5,949 nucleotides of DNA from Candidatus Cloacimonadota bacterium (GTDB taxonomy: Bacteria > Cloacimonadota > Cloacimonadia > JGIOTU-2): NCBI GenBank assembly GCA_011043895.1, contig DRBZ01000033.1, positions 1-5,949 on the forward strand. Direction: 5' to 3'. The notes beneath the pieces are model-generated. The model saw nothing but the letters and a program-made list of their open reading frames with translations, was not told the origin of the DNA and did no database searches. The position numbers and the translations under genes are program-made. This document shows positions 1 to 4,920 of the stretch, in pieces. Position 1 is the stretch's first letter, and each line of letters starts with the position of its first letter.

Positions 1-207
1 AAGTGGACTATGAAAATTAGAAACTGGGGATTGATCTATTCCCAACTTGATATCTTGTTTGAAGAAAGGATAAAACAAATTGACTAAAATTAAGATTACA
101 CAAAAATATGGACACTCTCGAAACTTCTGATTGTTCCACGCTGAGACATCCGAATGTTTTCGAACGATATCGAAACACTCCGAAGTCCTCCCAATGTCGG
201 ACATTCA

Positions 208-283
208 GAGGTTGTGTGTGGAGTGAAAAACCGTGTTTTTTCATGCAACAACATAGTTGTTGCACTCCAAATTCAAACAACTC
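208..283. repeat. Branched inverted-repeat structure (possible three-way junction)
   Basis: An outer stem of GAGGTTGT (208-215) with ACAACTC (277-283), one bulge, continues as TGGAGTG (219-225) with CACTCCA (263-269). Inside are two hairpins: TGAAAAA/TTTTTCA (224-230 with 237-243) and a perfect 8-bp GCAACAAC-ATA-GTTGTTGC (245-263). The stems share one or two bases at the junction. No reading frame here looks like a protein. It could be an RNA structure, a protein-binding cruciform, or a remnant of a small mobile element; the sequence alone does not decide. Confidence 0.5.
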
Positions 284-329
284 AACATATAGAAATGAGT
301 CGAGTAGAAACAATATCTTCTATCCCGAA

Positions 330-373
330 TAAGTCTCCTTACAACTAATCGGAGAGTTACAATATATTTTTTC
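330..373 (+). terminator. Weak stem followed by T-run, possible terminator reading rightward
   Basis: TAAGTCTCC (330-338) pairs with GGAGAGTTA (351-359) with one G-G mismatch and a 12-base loop. On the plus strand it is followed after a few bases by TTTTTT (368-372 and neighbours). It lies 22 bases beyond the carbamate kinase stop. In the plus orientation it resembles an intrinsic terminator for anything transcribed from 1-330; on the minus strand there is no T-run, so as the end of the carbamate kinase transcript it would be imperfect. Confidence 0.3.
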
Positions 374-381
374 TCAAATCT

Positions 382-1335
382 TTACTTCCCCATTCTCGTC
401 CCGGTTCTTCCTTTCAATGCCTCAGTCACTTTTTCCAATGAGGTTATGATCACTTCTTCCCCACCTTGTTCCAAGAAATCTATCGCTGCCTGAATTTTTG
501 GTCCCATGCTGCCGGGCGGGAACTGTCCTTCATTCAAATATTTCTTCGCTTCAGAAATTGTGAGTTCATCAAGATCCTGCTGGTCAGGTTTTCCAAAATT
601 CAAAGCAACTTTCTCAACACTTGTTGTGATAATAAGTTTTTCAGCCCCAATATCTTTTGCAAGCAAACTTGAAGCCAGATCTTTATCTATCACTGCTGCT
701 CTTCCTACGAGATACCCCTTTTCATTTCGTGCGACTGGAATCCCTCCCCCACCAACAGCTACGACCACAAAACCATTTTTTACAAGTGTTTTGATCGCAT
801 CAAGTTCAATGATCTTTTTGGGTTGTGGAGATGCTACCACTCTACGCCAACCGCGTCCACTATCCTCTATCACATTCCACCCTTGCTTCTTAAGTAGCTT
901 AGCATCTTCTTTATCAAAAAATTGACCGATTGGCTTGGTTGGATTGCGAAAGGCAGGATCGTTCCCATCAACCTCTACCTGTGTGACTAGGGAAACAACT
1001 GGTTTTGTAATCCCTCTTTTTCTGAATTCATTATCCAGACTCTGCTGAATCTGATAGCCAAGTGCACCTTGTGTATCCGCACCGCAGCTGTCGAGCGGAA
1101 CTTCGTGAATTTTATCTTTTGCAACATCAGATCTGAATAGTATAAATCCAATTTGAGGTCCATTCCCATGCGTTATCACAACCTCAAAACCTTTTTCTAT
1201 CAAATCAGCTATGTGGAAGCATGTTCTTTCTATCTGCTCCTTCTGGTCTTGAACAGTTTGATGTTCTTTATCTTTAATAAGTGAATTACCACCAATTGCT
1301 ACAACTATAAGATTTTTTATATGATTAAAACACAT
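382..1335 (-). CDS. arcC: Carbamate kinase (ArcC/YqeA type)
   Basis: Carbamate kinase converts carbamoyl phosphate plus ADP to ATP and carbamate, which decays to ammonia and carbon dioxide. Counting from the next in-frame ATG upstream (1356, 324 residues), it shows the amino-acid-kinase motifs: AIGGNSL (20-26), THGNGPQIG (62-70), DSCGADTQGALGYQIQQ (89-105), ASPQPKK (175-181), VGGGGIPV (201-208), AAVIDKDLASSLLA (220-233) and PPGSMGPKIQAA (280-291). The start at 1335 (317 residues) is preferred: AGAGAGG at 1345-1351 sits 9 bases upstream, and the protein then begins just before the first beta strand as in homologues. The ATG at 1356 lies inside a repeat end and has AAGG directly abutting it. 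In E. coli the equivalent gene in this cluster is yqeA. It is the final gene of the unit, separated from ygeW by 236 bases, and would recover ATP from the carbamoyl phosphate made by YgeW. Confidence 0.96.
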   Translation of the reverse strand: MCFNHIKNLIVVAIGGNSLIKDKEHQTVQDQKEQIERTCFHIADLIEKGFEVVITHGNGPQIGFILFRSDVAKDKIHEVPLDSCGADTQGALGYQIQQSLDNEFRKRGITKPVVSLVTQVEVDGNDPAFRNPTKPIGQFFDKEDAKLLKKQGWNVIEDSGRGWRRVVASPQPKKIIELDAIKTLVKNGFVVVAVGGGGIPVARNEKGYLVGRAAVIDKDLASSLLAKDIGAEKLIITTSVEKVALNFGKPDQQDLDELTISEAKKYLNEGQFPPGSMGPKIQAAIDFLEQGGEEVIITSLEKVTEALKGRTGTRMGK

Positions 1336-1344
1336 TTTATTAAA

Positions 1345-1351
1345 CCTCTCT
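1345..1351 (-). promoter_or_regulatory. Ribosome-binding site of carbamate kinase, touching a repeat end
   Basis: AGAGAGG on the minus strand, 9 bases before the ATG at 1335. Its first base is the terminal base of the palindromic repeat at 1351-1418, so the repeat reaches right up to the translation signal. This site decides the start choice for carbamate kinase. Confidence 0.7.
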
Positions 1352-1418
1352 GTCATCCTTGCGGAAGCGGGGATCTCGCATCACTTTGTTAAGATTCCTG
1401 ATCAAGCCATGAATGACA
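1351..1418. repeat. Imperfect palindromic intergenic repeat (decayed two-hairpin unit)
   Basis: The 68-base element begins TGTCAT and ends ATGACA. Its two ~28-base ends are imperfect inverted copies: TGTCATCC...GGGGATCT against AGATTCC...GAATGACA. Each half can also fold alone: ATCCTTGC/GCGGGGAT at 1354-1373 and TTCCTG/CATGAA at 1395-1413, with mismatches. The layout TGTCATtCC...GGaATCT...GATTCC...GAATGACA resembles the short palindromic GTCATTCC...GGAATC repeats dispersed in intergenic spaces of many bacterial genomes. The mismatches suggest an old copy. It lies in the untranslated leader of carbamate kinase. That it is dispersed in this genome cannot be seen from one copy. Confidence 0.6.
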
Positions 1419-1445
1419 ATTTTGCTTTCACACATGCTCTTTCTC

Positions 1446-1493
1446 TTCCCACTGCCTTCCTTGCCGAAGCAATGCGAAGGCTGGTTAAGGGAA
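1446..1493 (-). other. Stable hairpin with cUUCGg tetraloop in the ygeW-carbamate kinase spacer
   Basis: On the minus (transcribed) strand TTGC-TTCG-GCAA (1461-1472) gives a cUUCGg-capped stem. It is extended by GCCTTC/GAAGGC (1476-1481 with 1454-1459) and then TTCCC/GGGAA (1489-1493 with 1446-1450) with internal bulges. It has no following T-run, so it is not a standard intrinsic terminator. It may block exonucleases, mark a processing point, or be part of the adjacent palindromic repeat. Confidence 0.5.
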
Positions 1494-1529
1494 AACGAGG
1501 GGATAAATGTCATAATCATGTCCTTTGTG

Positions 1530-1564
1530 TTTTACTTAAACATGGTTGTTTCATATATGTAAAA
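1530..1564 (-). other. Bulged stem-loop just downstream of ygeW stop
   Basis: The outer arms TTTTAC (1530-1535) and GTAAAA (1559-1564) enclose AAACA (1538-1542) and TGTTT (1547-1551). The structure starts 8 bases after the ygeW stop in the direction of transcription. It lacks a T-run, so termination there is doubtful; it could be a weak 3'-end or processing structure. Confidence 0.3.
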
Positions 1565-1571
1565 GACCTTT

Positions 1572-2768
1572 CTATGATAGTATTCTGGAAGTATTTTTTC
1601 GAATGAGTTTCTCAAGGGTGACGAGAGGATCTTTCATTCTTGTAAGAAATATCATTGCAGCGATCACAAAGGGCTTATAACTTGCCTGATGATAGAGATC
1701 CTTTTTGTATTTTTCGAACACCTTTTCAGTCACCTCACCCTGTTTACAACTCACACCGGAAATATCCGCTGGCAAGCAATGCATGTATAACGCATTTCCA
1801 TTTCGCGTGAGTTCCATCAAATTTTTGTTACACTCCCAATTCATAAATCTGCTGTTCTGCTGAAGGCATTCCTGCTCAAGTTTATCGAGCGCTTTTACAT
1901 CTTTTTTCTTGAGAAGTTCGGTTCGCTGCTTCATGATTTCAAAAGGTGCCCAGGATTTTGGATACACCACATCTGCCTCTTTACAAGCATTTTCCAAAGA
2001 ATGAGTTATTCGGAAAGAACCAGTGCTTTCTTTTGAAAAGATCTCAGCTTGTCTTACAACCTCAGGCATGAGTTCATATCCTTCCGGATAGGCAAGAGTG
2101 ACATCCATGCCAAATCGTGTCATCAGTGCGATAATGCCCTGGGGAACCGAAAGCGGTTTCCCGTAACTGGGAGAATATGCCCATGTCATCGCAAGTTTTT
2201 TACCTTTTAGATTTTCTGAAGAACCAAAATAATCAACTAACTTGCTGAGGTCCGAAAGTGATTGAGTGGGATGATCGATGTCACTCTGTAGATTAATAAC
2301 TGATGGACGCTGCGCAAGCACTCCTTTGTCATAGGATTTCTGAACTGCTTGTCCAACTTCACGCATATAGGAATCACCAGCACCGATATACATATCGTCT
2401 CGAATGCCGATCACCTCTGAGAGGAACGAGATCATAACCGCTGTTTCCCGAACGGTCTCACCATGTGAAACCTGAGATTTCTCTTCATCGAGGGAAACCA
2501 CGTCCAATCCGAGAGCATCGCATGCAAACACAAAACTGAAACGGGTTCGTGTTGACTTATCTCTGAAAATCGAGATTCCAAGACCAGTTTCAAAGGTCTT
2601 GAGGGAAATTCCATTTTTGTGTAGCTCTTTGAAAATATCTGCCAACAGGATTGTTGCGTTGATCTCATTAAGGCTTTTCTCCCATGTAAGCAAATAATCC
2701 TGATTGTACATATTTACCGCGAGGTTACGAAACGCTAGTACTTTATTATGAAAAAACTTATCTAACAT
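1572..2768 (-). CDS. ygeW: YgeW-family knotted carbamoyltransferase
   Basis: This 398-residue protein matches E. coli YgeW in length and along its whole course. YgeW is a trefoil-knotted member of the aspartate/ornithine carbamoyltransferase superfamily whose physiological substrate has not been established. Carbamoyl-phosphate-binding motifs are intact: STRTR at residues 72-76, HPTQ at 166-169 and HCLPAD at 330-335. Subfamily blocks include DEEKSQVSHGETVRETA (94-110), AMTWAYSPSYGKPLSVPQG (193-211) and YPKSWAPFEIM (269-279). The start ATG lies inside the end of ygeY (shared ATGTTAGATAA) and has AGAAGG at 2775-2780, 6 bases upstream, indicating translational coupling. With carbamate kinase downstream, the likely physiological direction is phosphorolysis of a carbamoylated intermediate to carbamoyl phosphate, as in the arginine deiminase pathway. 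That direction and the substrate are inferred. It is cytoplasmic and probably oligomeric, like its relatives. Confidence 0.95.
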   Translation of the reverse strand: MLDKFFHNKVLAFRNLAVNMYNQDYLLTWEKSLNEINATILLADIFKELHKNGISLKTFETGLGISIFRDKSTRTRFSFVFACDALGLDVVSLDEEKSQVSHGETVRETAVMISFLSEVIGIRDDMYIGAGDSYMREVGQAVQKSYDKGVLAQRPSVINLQSDIDHPTQSLSDLSKLVDYFGSSENLKGKKLAMTWAYSPSYGKPLSVPQGIIALMTRFGMDVTLAYPEGYELMPEVVRQAEIFSKESTGSFRITHSLENACKEADVVYPKSWAPFEIMKQRTELLKKKDVKALDKLEQECLQQNSRFMNWECNKNLMELTRNGNALYMHCLPADISGVSCKQGEVTEKVFEKYKKDLYHQASYKPFVIAAMIFLTRMKDPLVTLEKLIRKNTSRILS

Positions 2769-3996
2769 TGTATTCCTTCTGATTCTTCATTGCAGATGCA
2801 TATTTCTGCACGTAGAGTTTGGGCAATGCCGCATAAAATGCTGCCGCTTGCACCAATTCTTCTTTAAGAACTTTCTCATCAGGTGCATGTGCCTGATCTT
2901 CGTGTCCCGGACCAAAACCGATACAGGGTATATCAAACATACCTTTTATAGAAACTGCATTCGTTGAGAATGTCCATGTGCCAACAAAGGGTTCTTTTCT
3001 GAATAGTTGAGTATAATTGTCAACAGCTAATTTCACCACCGGATGTTGATCGGTTAATATCCATGATGGAAAATATGCTTCTGTTGGATAGGTAAGTCCT
3101 TTGTAAGATGGTTCTGCATAAGGATATAATTCGACCTCTGCTTTGAATTTTTTCACTGAGGGCAATGATTGTATTTCATTCAGCGCACTTTCTTTGGTCT
3201 CTCCAAAAGTCAATCTCCTGTCTATCGATATCCAGCAGGAATCTGCAACTGCACAGCGCGATGGAGATGAAAAAAAGATCTCGGATACGGTTAAACTGCC
3301 TTTACCAAGTATATCATGATGGTGTAAGGTATCATTGAGCTGCTGAAGTTCCAGAAGAATTGGAGCCATTTTATATATAGCATTATCACCTCTTTCTGGT
3401 GCGGAACCATGACAACTCAGTCCATGAGTAGTAACCTTGATCTCCATTCTTCCGCGTTGTCCCCGATAGAGCTGGCATTCGGTTGGTTCAGTAATAACAA
3501 CAAATTCGGGTCGTAATTTATCTTCTTTGATAATATATTGCCAGCATAAACCATCACAATCTTCTTCCTGTACCGTTCCTGTAACGACAAGAGTGAAATC
3601 ATCCGTGAGGTCGAGTTCTTTAATGATCTTTGCTGCATATACCATTGAAGCCATACCTGCTTCCTGGTCTGCTGCTCCCCGACCACCTATGAATTGTTCA
3701 TCTTCATATCCCATATATGGATCGAAAGACCAGAGCGATGGATCGCCCACACCAACTGTATCGATATGGGCATCCATAGCAATAAGATGTTTCCCCTGCC
3801 CGAGAAATCCAAGTATATTTCCCATGGGATCAATATCTATTCTATCAAAACCGACCTTTTCCATTTCCTGTTCAATACGTAGGATCAGCTTTTCTTCTTT
3901 TTTACTTTTGCTGGGGATTGCGATCATATCCCGAAGGAATTTCGTCATATCGGGAAGATGTTCTTTAGCTTTTACTAATATTTCTGAGTATTTCAT
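2758..3996 (-). CDS. ygeY: YgeY-family M20 metallohydrolase (selenium-metabolism/purine cluster)
   Basis: This M20-family dinuclear zinc hydrolase, related to ArgE, DapE and carboxypeptidase G2, matches the YgeY subfamily closely along its length. Counting from the upstream ATG at 4008 (416 residues; E. coli YgeY is about 403), the expected metal and catalytic residues are present: H81 and D83 in DAHIDTVG, bridging D114 in GRGAADQEAG, the E148/E149 pair in TVQEEDCDG, E174 in ITEPT and H374 in DQAHAPDE. The GLSCHGSAPERGDNA segment (196-209) belongs to the dimerisation lid region. The start at 3996 is preferred because a weak GGAA lies 6 bases upstream, whereas the ATG at 4008 has no purine-rich site; the choice is not certain. 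The reaction is not firmly known; cleavage of an N-carbamoyl or N-acyl amino acid intermediate of purine breakdown is an inference from fold and neighbours. It overlaps ygeW by 11 bases. It is cytoplasmic, with no signal peptide. Confidence 0.95.
   Translation of the reverse strand: MKYSEILVKAKEHLPDMTKFLRDMIAIPSKSKKEEKLILRIEQEMEKVGFDRIDIDPMGNILGFLGQGKHLIAMDAHIDTVGVGDPSLWSFDPYMGYEDEQFIGGRGAADQEAGMASMVYAAKIIKELDLTDDFTLVVTGTVQEEDCDGLCWQYIIKEDKLRPEFVVITEPTECQLYRGQRGRMEIKVTTHGLSCHGSAPERGDNAIYKMAPILLELQQLNDTLHHHDILGKGSLTVSEIFFSSPSRCAVADSCWISIDRRLTFGETKESALNEIQSLPSVKKFKAEVELYPYAEPSYKGLTYPTEAYFPSWILTDQHPVVKLAVDNYTQLFRKEPFVGTWTFSTNAVSIKGMFDIPCIGFGPGHEDQAHAPDEKVLKEELVQAAAFYAALPKLYVQKYASAMKNQKEYNVR
2775..2780 (-). 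promoter_or_regulatory. Ribosome-binding site of ygeW inside the ygeY coding end
   Basis: AGAAGG on the minus strand lies within the last codons of ygeY, 6 bases before the ygeW ATG. Together with the 11-base gene overlap it indicates coupled synthesis of the hydrolase and the carbamoyltransferase. Confidence 0.7.
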
Positions 3997-4116
3997 ATTT
4001 ATTTCCATTTAGACAAACAAGCCAATTTGCTATACCAAGCCTGTCGTCATTGTAATTCGCCTGATAAACTGGGGCTTGATAAAGAGTTGTATTTTTTATT
4101 TATTTTTCTAATAAAT

Positions 4117-4142
4117 CTTTACCAATTCCCAAATTGGTAAAG
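4117..4142 (-). other. Perfect 11-bp hairpin in the ygeY leader
   Basis: CTTTACCAATT (4117-4127) pairs perfectly with AATTGGTAAAG (4132-4142) around a 4-base loop that reads TGGG on the minus strand, the same loop as the neighbouring hairpin at 4151-4170. The downstream minus-strand sequence is A/T-rich (ATTTATTAGAAAAAT) without a T-run. It could be a second part of a terminator pair, or a protein-binding palindrome upstream of ygeY. Confidence 0.45.
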
Positions 4143-4150
4143 CAATATAT

Positions 4151-4170
4151 ACAGAAGCCCCAGCTTCTGT
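4151..4170 (-). terminator. Perfect 8-bp hairpin after the HdeD-like gene, possible terminator
   Basis: On the minus strand ACAGAAGC-TGGG-GCTTCTGT forms a perfect 8-bp stem with a 4-base loop, starting 16 bases after the HdeD-like stop. It is followed by ATATATTGCTTT, which is T-rich but not a clean T-tract. It may be a weak terminator or attenuator separating ygfK-hdeD from ygeY-ygeW-arcC. Confidence 0.45.
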
Positions 4171-4186
4171 TATCACTTAGATTATT

Positions 4187-4696
4187 CTACGTCAGCGAAC
4201 TCACCGTAATAGAAATACCGAATATGATTGCCCAAATTCCAATCACTATCATGACTGCACCTGCTCCTGCAAATGGATTAATAAGCACTAAAATTCCAAA
4301 GATAACAGAAACAACTCCGCTGAAAATCAACAATCCTTTCTGAGTCCTGAACTTCGTTGCCAGATAAAAACGCCATAATCCCATAAGGATTGCCCAAATA
4401 CCAATCAGAATCATAAAGACACCTACTGCAAATAGCGGGAATATGATAATGATCAGACCAAGTATGAGATCAATTATTCCTTCAAGGAGCCACGATCCCC
4501 AGTTCGTATTTGCTTTGGTGTGTAATATCGCCCCAACGATAAAAACTACCCCAGCGATAATGAGCATCCAGCCAAAAACCAGTGTGAGAAATGTAATGGT
4601 TCCTCCTGGATAGAATAATGCGATCAATCCGAAGATGACTGCAAGTATACCCTTAAGAGTAACGATCCACGAACCTTTACCAATTGTTTTTGCCAT
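4187..4696 (-). CDS. HdeD/DUF308-family six-helix membrane protein
   Basis: This small integral membrane protein belongs to the HdeD (DUF308) family, named for the E. coli acid-resistance membrane protein HdeD; biochemical function is generally unknown. The chosen start (MAKTIGKGSW, 169 residues) has GAAAGG at 4706-4711 with a 9-base spacer. The ATG at 4705, three codons upstream, directly abuts that GAAAGG and is less likely. Counting from the 4705 start, six hydrophobic helices lie near residues 13-32, 37-61, 72-92, 93-114, 124-144 and 149-171. They form three two-helix repeats with glycine-rich patterns such as GIWAILMG and GIWAIIFG, typical of the family. It follows the four-cysteine gene by 15 bases and is probably on the ygfK transcript. 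HdeD is not a usual member of the ygfK/ygeY cluster, so it may be an accessory membrane protein or an unrelated stress gene. The family call is strong; the role is open. Confidence 0.88.
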   Translation of the reverse strand: MAKTIGKGSWIVTLKGILAVIFGLIALFYPGGTITFLTLVFGWMLIIAGVVFIVGAILHTKANTNWGSWLLEGIIDLILGLIIIIFPLFAVGVFMILIGIWAILMGLWRFYLATKFRTQKGLLIFSGVVSVIFGILVLINPFAGAGAVMIVIGIWAIIFGISITVSSLT

Positions 4697-4705
4697 GTTG
4701 TACAT

Positions 4706-4711
4706 CCTTTC
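4706..4711 (-). promoter_or_regulatory. Ribosome-binding site deciding the HdeD-like start
   Basis: GAAAGG on the minus strand lies directly after the stop of the four-cysteine gene. It is 9 bases from the ATG at 4696 and abuts the ATG at 4705, favouring the shorter 169-residue protein. Confidence 0.65.
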
Positions 4712-4909
4712 TTACTTTTCTTCTTTTTCAGAAGATTTTTCTTTTTTGGTTTCTTTTTTTTCTTCCTTCTTTTTTGGTTTTGGTTTGAAGTAGCCGCAAT
4801 TTTGATGCTTTGCAGTTACCATTCCCATCCATTTGGATGAAAAATTCTCACAATGATGGTTATGCCAAAAGGAACAATTCTCACATGCAATTTTTATATC
4901 TTCAGCCAT
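4712..4909 (-). CDS. Small four-cysteine protein with Lys/Glu-rich tail, function unknown
   Basis: This 65-residue protein starts 8 bases after the ygfK stop. Its ribosome-binding site AGAGG (4915-4919) overlaps that stop codon, with a 5-base spacer to ATG, so translation is probably coupled to ygfK. Residues 1-43 form a compact cysteine module: C9, C12, C20 and C38, with H16, H18, H19 and H35 nearby. The pattern CxxCxF/W...C.N...C.YFKP recalls small metal-binding or zinc-ribbon-like proteins found in many anaerobes. Residues 42-65 are almost entirely Lys and Glu with a few Ser, Thr and Pro, and are probably disordered. There is no signal peptide or membrane segment. Plausible roles (inference) are a Zn- or FeS-binding accessory protein, or a small electron-transfer or assembly partner of the iron-sulfur protein YgfK. 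That it is a real gene is well supported by its ribosome-binding site, spacing and cysteine pattern. Its function is unassigned. Confidence 0.82.
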   Translation of the reverse strand: MAEDIKIACENCSFWHNHHCENFSSKWMGMVTAKHQNCGYFKPKPKKKEEKKETKKEKSSEKEEK

Positions 4910-4913
4910 CTGA

Positions 4914-4920
4914 TCCTCTA
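4914..4920 (-). promoter_or_regulatory. Ribosome-binding site overlapping ygfK stop
   Basis: TAGAGGA on the minus strand combines the ygfK TAG stop with an AGAGG Shine-Dalgarno sequence, 5 bases before the ATG of the four-cysteine gene. This supports that small gene being translated and coupled to ygfK. Confidence 0.75.

Larger units (their letters stand above)
1..381. other. Non-coding region downstream of carbamate kinase, rich in palindromes
   Basis: No convincing gene is seen on either strand: possible frames are short, Cys- and Ser-rich, start without ribosome-binding sites and run through the inverted repeats. Besides the structures listed at 208-283 and 330-373, it holds three short palindromes: ACAT-ccga-ATGT (146-157), TTTCGA-acgata-TCGAAA (158-175) and AATGTC-g-GACATT (193-205). 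Confidence 0.6.

Noticed and set aside
25..44. Short stem TGGGGAT/ATTCCCA near the left edge
   Set aside because: Seven pairs including a G-T, with no T-run or gene context; it may be chance.
17..313. 98-codon minus-strand open frame beyond the end of carbamate kinase
   Set aside because: It starts at TTG with no ribosome-binding site, runs straight through the palindromic structures, and its Cys- and Ser-rich composition resembles no family I know.
1409..1606. 65-codon plus-strand open frame in the ygeW-carbamate kinase spacer
   Set aside because: It begins inside the palindromic repeat, reads through the tetraloop hairpin and runs antisense into the end of ygeW; no Shine-Dalgarno sequence precedes it.
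3527..4012. 161-codon plus-strand open frame opposite ygeY
   Set aside because: It is antisense to the conserved metal-binding half of ygeY, Ser- and Ile-rich, with no credible start signal.
4090..4140. Possible sigma-70 promoter for ygeY (TTGGTA, 17 bases, TAAATA on the minus strand)
   Set aside because: Both boxes match the consensus poorly, the -35 falls within a hairpin arm, and AT-rich sequence gives such matches easily.
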